DNA of 7,924 nt from Candidatus Paenalcaligenes intestinipullorum (GTDB lineage: Bacteria; Pseudomonadota; Gammaproteobacteria; Burkholderiales; Burkholderiaceae_B), in the NCBI GenBank assembly GCA_019120675.1, contig DWUQ01000129.1, positions 1 to 7,924 of the forward strand. The letters run 5' to 3'. Each line of letters opens with the position of its first letter. The stretch's first letter is position 1. This document shows, one piece after another, positions 1 through 6,859 of this stretch. Below the pieces are notes generated by a model. It saw only the letters and a program-made list of their open reading frames with translations. It had not been told where the DNA came from and searched no databases. Made by a program: the position numbers and the translations under genes.

Positions 1-1032
1 CAGTTCGTGTACCGTTCGGGTGCCTTTATGAAGCCCATTTACGGCTTGGCCAAGGGCTTGGTACGTGATGGCGGTAAAGCACGTATTGTGTTCTCCGAAG
101 GTGAAGACGAGCGCGTGTTGCGTGCGGTCCAAGTAGTGGTGGATGAAAAGCTTGCGCGTCCGATTCTAATTGGTCGCCCAGCCGTACTGCAGCAGCGCAT
201 TGAGCGCTATGGTTTACGCTTGCGCTTAGGGGTGGATGTGGAGGTCACCAATCCCGAGCAAGACGATCGCTTCCACAAGTATTGGACCACTTACTGGGAG
301 CTCATGTGCCGTCAAGGCATCACCAAAGAAATGGCCCGCATTGAAATGCGTCGTCGTTTAACACTCATTGGTGCCATGATGATCCACGTGGGCGATGCCG
401 ATGGCATGATTTGCGGTACGGTCGGCACGTACAGCAACCATTTGCGCTTTATTGACGAGGTGATTGGCAAGCGAGCCGGTGTAAACAGCTACGGAGCGAT
501 GAATATTCTGCTGTTGGGCGAACGTACCGTTGCTTTGGCCGATACCCATGTCAACGACAACCCCAACGCTGAGCAGATTGCAGAAATCACCATCGCTGCC
601 GCCAATCGCATGCGTGAGCTGAATATCGAGCCCAAAGCAGCCTTGCTTTCGCGTTCCAACTTTGGTTCGGGGACGTCGTCTTCGGGCGAAAAAATGCGCG
701 CTGCCTTGGCGATCGTGCGTGAGCAAGCGCCCGAACTGGAAATTGATGGGGAAATGCACGGAGATTGCGCGTTAGATGAAAACCTTCGCAAACGGATTTT
801 GCCTACCACAACGCTAAGCGGTTCAGCGAATTTATTGGTCTGCCCCAATGTGGACGCCGCTAATATCGCCTATAACCTCTTAAAGACGGATGCGGGTGGT
901 AGTGTGGCAGTTGGTCCATTTTTGTTAGGCGTCAACGCGCCGATCAATATCCTCACCTCCAGTTCATCGGTGCGCCGCATTATTAATATGACAGCGTTAA
1001 CGGTAGTGGATGCGAACATCAGCAGCGACTAA
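1..1032 (+). CDS. maeB: NADP-dependent malic enzyme, C-terminal phosphotransacetylase-like domain (5' end cut by window)
   Basis: The reading frame is open from base 1, so the gene begins upstream; 343 C-terminal residues are visible before TAA at 1030-1032. MaeB-type enzymes are about 760 residues: an N-terminal malic enzyme domain decarboxylates malate to pyruvate with reduction of NADP, and a C-terminal domain related to phosphate acetyltransferase is regulatory, with acetyl-CoA as a known inhibitor in E. coli. Only the second domain is seen here. Its start reads QFVYRSGAFMKPIYGLAKGL, followed by FSEGEDERVLRAVQVVVDE and PILIGRP. Later signatures are SRSNFGSGTSSSGEKM, DGEMHGDCAL and CPNVDAANIAYNLLKTDAGG. 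These residues also fit a free-standing Pta, but the interdomain-like lead-in (FVYRSGAFMKP) and ending near VDAN favour MaeB. The GTG at 7 is an internal valine, not a start. The 3' end overlaps the next gene by 23 bases. NADP preference is inferred from the family, because the cofactor domain is not in view. Confidence 0.9.
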   Translation, partial: QFVYRSGAFMKPIYGLAKGLVRDGGKARIVFSEGEDERVLRAVQVVVDEKLARPILIGRPAVLQQRIERYGLRLRLGVDVEVTNPEQDDRFHKYWTTYWELMCRQGITKEMARIEMRRRLTLIGAMMIHVGDADGMICGTVGTYSNHLRFIDEVIGKRAGVNSYGAMNILLLGERTVALADTHVNDNPNAEQIAEITIAAANRMRELNIEPKAALLSRSNFGSGTSSSGEKMRAALAIVREQAPELEIDGEMHGDCALDENLRKRILPTTTLSGSANLLVCPNVDAANIAYNLLKTDAGGSVAVGPFLLGVNAPINILTSSSSVRRIINMTALTVVDANISSD

Positions 1033-2275
1033 TCCGTCGGCAGCGCCCATTACCCCTGTGCAGCCTCTTTCTGCCCCGGTGCCCGAACGGGCGCCAGTGG
1101 GCGTAGTCCTAACAGGAGGGGGCGCACGAGGGGCCTACCAGGCAGGTGTGATCTCTGCGCTGATGGATATCCTCGATCCACATCGCGACCCAAACTTTAA
1201 AAGTCCCTTTTCCATTGTGTGTGGCACCTCAGCGGGCTCTATTAATGCAGCAGGTCTCGCTTGCTATGCGGATGCGCCTCATGAGGGGGCTGAACGTATG
1301 CGCCAGTTATGGGGTGGGCTAAAAACGCACGATATTTTTGAGGCCGATGGGGGCGCACTCTTGCGCACGGGTTGGCGTTGGTTGGCGACCCTAAGTCTCG
1401 GCTGGATGATGCCAAATTTGCGGCGTAATATCCCGCATTCTTTGCTCAACAACACACCATTACGTCGTTTGTTGCAACGCACCATAGACTTCGATCGCTT
1501 AAAGGCCAATTTGCATTTACGTTATTTAGATGCGTTGGCCATTACGGCAACCGCCTACACCACGGGCGAGCACTTAACTTTTTATCAATCCGAGCAAAAG
1601 GCCATTACCCCTTGGCATCGATCGTTGCGTCGAGCCATTCCATGTCGTATTGGTGTGGACCACTTGTTGGCGTCTAGCGCTATTCCCTTTGTGTTTCCGG
1701 CGCAGGCTATTTTGGTGGCGGGTGGGATCAAATGGTGTGGTGATGGTACGATGCGACAATTAGCACCAATTAGCCCAGCAATTCACTTAGGAGCCGAAAA
1801 AGTGGTTATTATCGGCACGGGCTTCAACGATGAAACCTATCCTGATGATCACGTAACGGATCCCGCCTACCCATCACTGGCTCAAATTGCAGGACACACC
1901 CTTTCCAATATTTTTCTGGATAGTGTGGCGATTGATATTGAACGTATGGAGCGGATTAATCAATTACTGTCGAAGCTGCCACCAGAGGTCGCCCAAGCGC
2001 AGCCCCTAAAGCAGGTCAGTACTTTTTCCATTACGCCTAGTCAATCGATTGATGAAATTGCCATCAAGCATTACGAGCGTATGCCGCGCTCGGCACGGGC
2101 GTTGTTTCGCGTGCTGGGTGTTTCGGCCAAATCTGGGCCCACTACGGGGGGCTCATTAATTTCTTATTTGTTGTTTGAATCAGCCTTTACCCAAGAGCTG
2201 ATAGAGTTAGGTAGATCAGATACTATGAACCGACTTGAGGAAGTCAAAGCGTTTTTTAAGGAGTCGTCGCAATGA
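1010..2275 (+). CDS. Patatin-like phospholipase family protein
   Basis: This 421-residue protein carries a complete patatin Ser-Asp dyad fold. A glycine-rich oxyanion-hole segment, TGGGARGAYQAG, spans residues 35-46. The nucleophile elbow G-T-S-A-G is at 72-76 with Ser74, and ASSAIPFVFP is at 221-230. The D-G-T motif has the catalytic Asp at 245. Patatins hydrolyse acyl esters of phospholipids or other lipids; the substrate cannot be told from sequence. The C-terminal stretch SYLLFESAFTQELIELG resembles that of many proteobacterial patatin-like proteins. I see no signal peptide: the first 30 residues are a Pro/Ala-rich linker, so a cytoplasmic or peripheral membrane location is likely. The ATG at 1010 lies inside maeB and has only a weak ribosome site. 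In-frame GTG codons at 1058 and 1097 are possible later starts, but 1097 lies right at the core fold. The gene overlaps maeB and the barstar gene, suggesting one operon. Confidence 0.9.
   Translation: MRTSAATNPSAAPITPVQPLSAPVPERAPVGVVLTGGGARGAYQAGVISALMDILDPHRDPNFKSPFSIVCGTSAGSINAAGLACYADAPHEGAERMRQLWGGLKTHDIFEADGGALLRTGWRWLATLSLGWMMPNLRRNIPHSLLNNTPLRRLLQRTIDFDRLKANLHLRYLDALAITATAYTTGEHLTFYQSEQKAITPWHRSLRRAIPCRIGVDHLLASSAIPFVFPAQAILVAGGIKWCGDGTMRQLAPISPAIHLGAEKVVIIGTGFNDETYPDDHVTDPAYPSLAQIAGHTLSNIFLDSVAIDIERMERINQLLSKLPPEVAQAQPLKQVSTFSITPSQSIDEIAIKHYERMPRSARALFRVLGVSAKSGPTTGGSLISYLLFESAFTQELIELGRSDTMNRLEEVKAFFKESSQ
2258..2263 (+). promoter_or_regulatory. Ribosome binding site of the barstar-family gene, inside the patatin gene
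   Basis: AAGGAG lies 8 bases before the ATG at 2272 and is embedded in the last codons of the patatin gene. It supports the 2272 start. Together with the ATGA stop/start overlap it points to translational coupling of the two genes. Confidence 0.75.
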
Positions 2276-2790
2276 GCGAAAGCCACAAATTGCAAGAATT
2301 GCTGCAAGCTGGGGGTTTAGTCACTGCAACGGAACAGCAACAAGCACAAATCTTTGCTATGGCCGAGCTGGCGGACATTACCGTTGGTGTGGTGGAGTGT
2401 GACCGTGCCCGCAGTCGCTCTGCTGTGCTGCGAGCGATTGTTAAAGCCGTGGATTATCCTGATTTTTTTGGGAGCGATCTAGACGCGCTGTACGATTGCT
2501 TATGCGATACCGTCATGGATCAAAAAGTTGGGCTGTATTTATGGTTCAATAATTTGCACACGGGCGATCCCGTCTTGGCTGAGCATGCCGAGGCGATTTT
2601 AAGCGTGTGCAACGATGTGGTGGATTTTGCCAGTAACAAGGATCGTCTGTTTGCGTACAGCGTGATTCATGCGGGTAAGCATCCCGATCCTGAGCCGGGT
2701 GTCGCACCGACCCCTTATTCTGGACCTGAGGACGACGCTGACGTTAAAAGCACGACGGCCGATGGCGATGACACCGAGGAAGACTACTAG
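2272..2790 (+). CDS. Barstar-family protein (ribonuclease-inhibitor-like) with acidic C-terminal tail
   Basis: The protein has 172 residues. The diagnostic segment is DYPDFFGSDLDALYDCL at 61-77, which matches the barstar pattern of an aromatic-Gly stretch followed by LDALWDCL. Asp71 and Asp75 align with barstar Asp35 and Asp39; Asp39 is a key contact in barnase binding. A following strand, VGLYLWFNNL, is at 86-95. Classical barstar is about 90 residues and plugs the active site of the secreted RNase barnase. This protein adds an N-terminal extension of about 35 residues and an acidic tail after residue 137, with many Asp/Glu in its last 20 residues and no predicted fold. Many proteobacteria carry chromosomal barstar homologues without an adjacent RNase, so the function is unproven. 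No barnase-like gene is seen here. The start is fixed by AAGGAG at 2258-2263, and the ATG overlaps the patatin TGA. The stop is 13 bases from the convergent rsmE stop. Confidence 0.85.
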   Translation: MSESHKLQELLQAGGLVTATEQQQAQIFAMAELADITVGVVECDRARSRSAVLRAIVKAVDYPDFFGSDLDALYDCLCDTVMDQKVGLYLWFNNLHTGDPVLAEHAEAILSVCNDVVDFASNKDRLFAYSVIHAGKHPDPEPGVAPTPYSGPEDDADVKSTTADGDDTEEDY

Positions 2791-2803
2791 AAGCTAGCGT
2801 TCA

Positions 2804-3553
2804 TTACAGCCAGCCAAGTCGTGCACTGCACGCTGACACCAAGGCAATCGCAGCCGTTTCAGTACGTAAAATTCGCTCACCAAAGCGCATCGAAAAAGCC
2901 CCAGCCTCTAAAGCTTGGGCTTTTTCTATTTCGGACCAGCCACCTTCCGGTCCGATGAGCAGCACCAACTCGGCTTCAGGCCAATGTGCTACATCAGCCA
3001 AGGCGCTGTCTAAGTTATTGGAGGCATCGGGATCGCAAAAGATAATGCGTCGATGCGGATCGGTGGGTAGGCTATGCAAAAAAGCTTCTAGGCTTTGGGG
3101 CGTTGACACGCCCATGACTCGGTTGCGACCACATTGTTCGCTGGCGGATTGCGCCACACGCTGCCAATGACTCACGCGTTTGGTTAAGCGCTCACCCGTG
3201 AGCTGCAGCACGCTATGTCGAGCAGCAATCGGCGCCAAGTGGCTTACACCCACTTCGGCGCTTTTTTCAGTAATCCAATCCATCTTATTACCCGAGGCCA
3301 GTCCCTGAGCCACAGTAATACGTTGCGGCAGTTCACGCTCAATGGGCTCATAACTCAGGATTTGGGCTTGCAATGCCTTACCATTTTGTTGTAAAGATGC
3401 TAAAAATTGCCCCCCTTGGCCGTTAAATAACCAAAGCTCTGCGCCTGCCTTTAAACGTAGGACACGGCCAATATAATGGGCGGTGTCGGGTTCAAGATCA
3501 ATGGTTGCGCCTGTTTCCAGTGTCTGGTCACAAAAAAAGCGGGGCAAGCTCAT
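2804..3553 (-). CDS. rsmE: 16S rRNA (uracil(1498)-N(3))-methyltransferase RsmE
   Basis: RsmE uses S-adenosylmethionine to methylate N3 of U1498 in the decoding region of 16S rRNA, acting on the assembled 30S subunit. The chosen ATG (3553-3551) gives 249 residues, normal for the family. The N terminus MSLPRFFCDQ is typical, and AHYIGRVLRLKAGAEL at 25-40 belongs to the PUA-like RNA-binding domain. GLASGNKMDWITEKSAEVGV follows at 84-103, then SEQCGRNRV at 138-146. The C-terminal SPOUT trefoil knot shows LLIGPEGGW at 198-206 and FGERILRTETA at 224-234, which form the SAM pocket. The frame stays open up to 3928, but that extension runs antisense to transketolase and is not family-like. AAAGGAA, 7 bases before the ATG, confirms the shorter start. 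The gene is divergent from tkt and convergent with the barstar gene. Confidence 0.96.
   Translation of the reverse strand: MSLPRFFCDQTLETGATIDLEPDTAHYIGRVLRLKAGAELWLFNGQGGQFLASLQQNGKALQAQILSYEPIERELPQRITVAQGLASGNKMDWITEKSAEVGVSHLAPIAARHSVLQLTGERLTKRVSHWQRVAQSASEQCGRNRVMGVSTPQSLEAFLHSLPTDPHRRIIFCDPDASNNLDSALADVAHWPEAELVLLIGPEGGWSEIEKAQALEAGAFSMRFGERILRTETAAIALVSACSARLGWL
2893..2925. terminator. Terminator-like hairpin inside the 3' end of rsmE
   Basis: The left arm AAAAAGCCC (2893-2901) pairs perfectly with GGGCTTTTT (2917-2925). After one C/T mismatch, AGC (2903-2905) pairs with GCT (2913-2915) around a 7-base loop. On the plus strand the stem runs into TTTTTCTATTT, the form of an intrinsic terminator for the maeB-patatin-barstar transcript, about 100 bases past the barstar stop. 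On the minus strand the T run is part of the stem and is followed by CGATG, so it looks weaker there. It is entirely coding in rsmE (about residues 210-220), so chance is possible. Confidence 0.45.
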
Positions 3554-3560
3554 AATAAAA

Positions 3561-3567
3561 TTCCTTT
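3561..3567 (-). promoter_or_regulatory. Ribosome binding site that sets the rsmE start
   Basis: On the minus strand this reads AAAGGAA, with 7 bases to the ATG at 3553. It decides the start against the much longer upstream open frame, because the resulting protein begins with the family-typical MSLPRFF. Confidence 0.75.
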
Positions 3568-3637
3568 GGCAATCAATAATTTCCCACAGCATAACCGAGT
3601 CTCGACCAAGGTGGGGACAGCGCTTTAATGCTGAGGG

Positions 3638-3646
3638 TGTTAAAAT
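3638..3646 (+). promoter_or_regulatory. Candidate extended -10 promoter for tkt
   Basis: TGTTAAAAT fits the extended -10 pattern TGnTATAAT with one mismatch. No good -35 box lies 16-18 bases upstream (the bases there are near cagcgc), which an extended -10 can tolerate. The start of transcription would fall near 3653, giving a leader of about 70 bases before the ATG at 3726. The whole rsmE-tkt gap (3554-3725) must hold promoters for both divergent genes. I could not find a convincing minus-strand promoter or a recognisable operator in it. Confidence 0.35.
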
Positions 3647-3725
3647 ACGTTGCTTTATAACTGTTGACTGACGATTGGGCTGTAGCGGCTCAACCTTGAC
3701 CGCTGGCCCCGCTCGAGAGCTACTA

Positions 3726-5771
3726 ATGGACCTTCCGTCTTCCACCGTCTCCCCGATGGCTAATGCCATCCGTGCACTGGCTATGGACGCTGTGCAACAA
3801 GCCAAATCCGGCCACCCAGGCGCCCCAATGGGCATGGCAGAAATTGCCGAAGTACTGTGGACCCGCCACCTCAAACACAACCCTGCCGACCCTAGCTGGT
3901 TCGATCGCGACCGCTTTGTGCTCTCCAATGGCCACGGCTCAATGCTGATCTATGCCTTGTTGCACCTGAGCGGCTACGATCTGCCGATGTCGGAGCTGAA
4001 AAACTTCCGCCAATTGCATTCTCGTACGCCTGGACACCCCGAGGTGGGCGACACCATTGGTGTGGAAACCACCACCGGTCCGTTAGGGCAGGGCATTAGC
4101 AACGCGGTGGGTATGGCACTTGCCGAAGCCTTGTTGGCCCAAGAGTTCAACCGACCCGAGCACACGATTGTCGATCACTATACCTACGCCTTTGTGGGTG
4201 ACGGCTGCTTGATGGAAGGCATTTCACACGAAGCGTGCTCGTTTGCAGGCACGCTTAAGCTGTCCAAGCTCATTGTATTTTACGATGATAACGGTATATC
4301 GATTGATGGTAAGGTCGAGTCTTGGTTTGGCGACAATACGCCCGAGCGTTTCCGCAGCTATGGCTGGCAAGTCATTGAAAACGTTGACGGTCATGATACC
4401 GAAGCTCTAAATGCCGCCATACTCCAAGCGAAGCAAAATGCCGGCAATCATACTGGCCCCACACTCATTTGTTGCAAAACGGTGATTGGTAAAGGGTCGC
4501 CTAATTTAGCTGGCTCCGAAAAAACGCACGGCGCACCCTTGGGCGATGATGAAATTGCGGCCACTCGCAAAGCGATTGGTTGGAACCATGCCCCCTTTGT
4601 CATCCCCGAAGACGTCTACGAACACTGGGATGGGCGCAAAGTAGGCGGTCAAGCCCAAGCACAATGGGAACAAAACTTCGCGCAATACAAGCAAAGCCAC
4701 CCCAAATTAGCGGCTGAGTTTGTCCGCCGTATGAAAGGCGAGCTGCCTGCGGACTTTGCTCAGCAAGCCCAAGCCTTTATTCAAGCCACCGCAGACAAAC
4801 AGCAAACTGTTGCCAGCCGTAAGGCCTCCCAATTGGCGATTGAGGCTTTGGTGACGATACTGCCTGAGATGCTGGGTGGCTCCGCAGACCTAACCGGCTC
4901 CAACCTCACCAACTGGCCTGGAGTGCAGCCAGTACGCGCGGGTGAAAAAGCCATCGAGTTTGGTCGTCATATCAACTATGGTGTGCGCGAATTCGGCATG
5001 GCGGCCATTATGAATGGCCTCAGCCTTCACGGTGGCTACCTGCCCTTTGGGGGGACGTTCCTGACGTTTTCTGACTATTCACGCAATGCCATCCGTATGG
5101 CCGCGCTGATGCGCCAGCGTGTGGTGCATGTGTTTACCCATGACTCCATTGGCTTGGGCGAAGATGGCCCTACCCATCAATCTATCGAGCACGCCTCCAG
5201 CTTACGCCTCATCCCGAACCTAGACGTCTGGCGTCCGTGCGACACCACTGAAACGGCGGTAGCGTGGGTGGCTTCGGTGAGCCGTCCACAAAGCGTTGGC
5301 GTGAAGGTTCAGTCAGGCGGCCCAAGCGCGCTGTTGCTGTCACGTCAAAATTTACCCTTTGTTGAGCGCGATGAAGCCACAGTACAAGCCATTGCTCGAG
5401 GTGGCTATGTGCTGAGTGATGCGGACAATGCCCAAGCTATTATTATTGCGACCGGCTCTGAGGTCGGCTTGGCACTAGACGCTCAAGCTCAGCTGGCCGA
5501 TAAGGGGGTAGCCGTGCGCGTGGTCTCTATGCCATGTACACGTATCTTTGATCAACAAGACGAAGCTTGGAAAGAGAGCGTGCTGCCCGCTCAGCTCCCG
5601 CGCGTGGCGGTCGAGGCGGGTTCTACCGCGCTTTGGTACAAATATGTGGGCAGTAATGGTGCCGTAGTAGGTATTGATACCTACGGTGCCTCCGCACCGG
5701 CGGATGCTCTGTTTGAGCACTTTGGCATTACCGCCAAAGCCGTTGTGCAGGCCGTCGAACAGCTTTTGTAA
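3726..5771 (+). CDS. tkt: Transketolase
   Basis: Transketolase moves a two-carbon ketol unit between sugar phosphates with thiamine diphosphate and a divalent metal, linking the pentose phosphate pathway to glycolysis in the cytoplasm. From ATG 3726 it has 681 residues, slightly more than the 663 of E. coli TktA, and aligns along its whole length. Visible signatures are SGHPGAPMGMAE (28-39, His30), LSNGHGSMLIYALLHLSGYD (66-85, His70) and PGHPEVGD (102-109, His104). The ThDP motif runs from GDG at 158-160 to YDDN at 186-189. Other catalytic positions are His268 in KTHGAPLGDD, Glu422 in GVREFGMAA and His472 in FTHDSIGLGEDGPTHQ. The C-terminal domain ends VVQAVEQLL. The start is uncertain: a TTG at 3675 adds 17 unlikely residues, and an ATG at 3756 gives MANAIRAL, close to the E. 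coli start. Upstream of 3726 there is only a weak GAGAG at 3715-3719. gap follows after 15 bases, so the two are probably co-transcribed. Confidence 0.97.
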   Translation: MDLPSSTVSPMANAIRALAMDAVQQAKSGHPGAPMGMAEIAEVLWTRHLKHNPADPSWFDRDRFVLSNGHGSMLIYALLHLSGYDLPMSELKNFRQLHSRTPGHPEVGDTIGVETTTGPLGQGISNAVGMALAEALLAQEFNRPEHTIVDHYTYAFVGDGCLMEGISHEACSFAGTLKLSKLIVFYDDNGISIDGKVESWFGDNTPERFRSYGWQVIENVDGHDTEALNAAILQAKQNAGNHTGPTLICCKTVIGKGSPNLAGSEKTHGAPLGDDEIAATRKAIGWNHAPFVIPEDVYEHWDGRKVGGQAQAQWEQNFAQYKQSHPKLAAEFVRRMKGELPADFAQQAQAFIQATADKQQTVASRKASQLAIEALVTILPEMLGGSADLTGSNLTNWPGVQPVRAGEKAIEFGRHINYGVREFGMAAIMNGLSLHGGYLPFGGTFLTFSDYSRNAIRMAALMRQRVVHVFTHDSIGLGEDGPTHQSIEHASSLRLIPNLDVWRPCDTTETAVAWVASVSRPQSVGVKVQSGGPSALLLSRQNLPFVERDEATVQAIARGGYVLSDADNAQAIIIATGSEVGLALDAQAQLADKGVAVRVVSMPCTRIFDQQDEAWKESVLPAQLPRVAVEAGSTALWYKYVGSNGAVVGIDTYGASAPADALFEHFGITAKAVVQAVEQLL

Positions 5772-5786
5772 TTAGGAGATTTCACT

Positions 5787-6800
5787 ATGACGATTCGCGT
5801 CGCAATTAACGGTTATGGGCGCATTGGCCGCATGACCTTGCGTGCTCATTACGAGTACGGCAAAAAACACGGCATTGAAATTGTCGCCATCAACGCGCCT
5901 GGTCAAGACGAAGTGGCCAAGCACCTCACGCGTTATGACACCGTTCACGGTCGCTTTAATGCTGAGGTCGCACTCGACGGTACGGACTATCTCGTCGTCA
6001 ATGGCGATCGTATTCGTTTGCTTTCTGAGCGCGATCCCACCAAACTGCCTTGGAAAGAGCTGGATGTCGACGTGGTACTGGAGTGTACCGGTCGGTTTAC
6101 CAGCAAAGAGTCCGCTGGGGCACACTTGCAAGCCGGTGCCAAAAAAGTGCTGATTTCTGCGCCCGGCGGTAAAGACGTTGATGCGACGATAGTCTATGGG
6201 GTGAATGATGCCATCCTCAAGGCCAGCGACACCGTTGTTTCGAATGCTTCCTGCACCACCAACTGCTTGGCACCCTTGGTGAAGCCCTTGCACGAGCAGT
6301 TGGGGATTGAAAATGGCCTCATGACCACCATTCACGCCTACACCAATGATCAGGTGCTGATTGATGTGGCCCACAAAGATTTGCGTCGCGCCCGTGCCGC
6401 AGCCGACAACATGATTCCCACCAAAACGGGTGCCGCCGCGGCAGTGGGTTTGGTGTTGCCCGAGCTCAATGGCAAGCTGGATGGTTTTGCGATTCGTGTG
6501 CCCACGATTAATGTTTCCATGGTGGACTTGTCTTTCGTGCCCAGCCGCGACACCAGCGTTGAGGAGGTTAACCGCATCCTCAAAACAGCGGCCGAAGGCG
6601 AGCTAAAAGGCATCTTAGGCTTTAGCGAAGAGCCCTTAGTCTCCACTGACTACAACCACACCACTGAATCCAGCACCGTGGACAGTCTGCTGACTAAGGT
6701 TTCGGGTCGTTTAGTAAAAGTGTCCGCGTGGTATGACAATGAGTGGGCGTTCTCGGTTCGTATGCTGGATACCGCACACGCAATGATGACAGCACGCTAA
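5787..6800 (+). CDS. gap: Type I glyceraldehyde-3-phosphate dehydrogenase
   Basis: GAPDH oxidises and phosphorylates glyceraldehyde 3-phosphate to 1,3-bisphosphoglycerate, reducing NAD(P); the protein is a cytoplasmic tetramer. The 337 residues match the family length. The Rossmann motif VAINGYGRIGR is at 5-15. The active site SNASCTTNC is at 152-160 with Cys156, and His183 lies in TTIHAYTNDQ. Phosphate-site residues lie in DLRRARAAADNMIPTKTGAA (198-217). WYDNEW is at 315-320. Erythrose-4-phosphate dehydrogenase is less likely because of the canonical IPTKTGAAAAVGLVLPEL segment. Residues 36-38 read N-A-P where NAD-specific enzymes usually have N-D, so NADP use is possible. AGGAG at 5774-5778, 8 bases before ATG, fixes the start. 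The gene lies 15 bases after tkt and is followed by a strong terminator. Confidence 0.97.
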   Translation: MTIRVAINGYGRIGRMTLRAHYEYGKKHGIEIVAINAPGQDEVAKHLTRYDTVHGRFNAEVALDGTDYLVVNGDRIRLLSERDPTKLPWKELDVDVVLECTGRFTSKESAGAHLQAGAKKVLISAPGGKDVDATIVYGVNDAILKASDTVVSNASCTTNCLAPLVKPLHEQLGIENGLMTTIHAYTNDQVLIDVAHKDLRRARAAADNMIPTKTGAAAAVGLVLPELNGKLDGFAIRVPTINVSMVDLSFVPSRDTSVEEVNRILKTAAEGELKGILGFSEEPLVSTDYNHTTESSTVDSLLTKVSGRLVKVSAWYDNEWAFSVRMLDTAHAMMTAR

Positions 6801-6807
6801 GTGCTTT

Positions 6808-6844
6808 AAAGCCAAGGTTTTGCTGACCTTGGCTTTTTCTTTTA
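6808..6844 (+). terminator. Intrinsic terminator after gap
   Basis: AAAGCCAAGGT (6808-6818) pairs perfectly over 11 bp with ACCTTGGCTTT (6826-6836) around the 7-base loop TTTGCTG. A T-rich tract, TTTTTCTTTT, begins in the stem and runs to about 6843. It starts 8 bases after the gap stop and ends about 16 bases before the pgk start, so it should end most tkt-gap transcripts or limit flow into pgk. Confidence 0.88.
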
Positions 6845-6859
6845 CTTCAAATAACGATC

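Noticed and set aside
358..848. Two open frames antisense to maeB
   Set aside because: They are shadows of the conserved phosphotransacetylase-like domain, with no family features of their own.
2787..2798. Paired CTAG motifs at the barstar stop
   Set aside because: The arms are only four bases long, with no T tract. It is too short to act as a terminator or a recombination site.
3675..3725. TTG start adding 17 residues to transketolase
   Set aside because: The added residues do not resemble any transketolase N terminus and the region looks like promoter/leader DNA. ATG 3726 or 3756 is more credible.
3554..3928. N-terminal extension of the rsmE frame by 125 codons
   Set aside because: It runs antisense to tkt, is not RsmE-like, and a good ribosome site plus the typical MSLPRFF start lies at 3553.
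5662..5698. Inverted repeats in tkt: TAGGTAT/ATACCTA with flanking CCG/CGG, followed by GGTGC/GCACC
   Set aside because: They lie in coding sequence for a conserved transketolase segment, have a very tight 2-base loop or only a 5-bp stem, and have no T tract. Chance is the simpler reading.
5772..6374. 200-codon open frame antisense to gap
   Set aside because: It lies wholly opposite a clear, fully matched GAPDH gene. Long antisense frames are common opposite such codon usage, and its translation shows no known motif.
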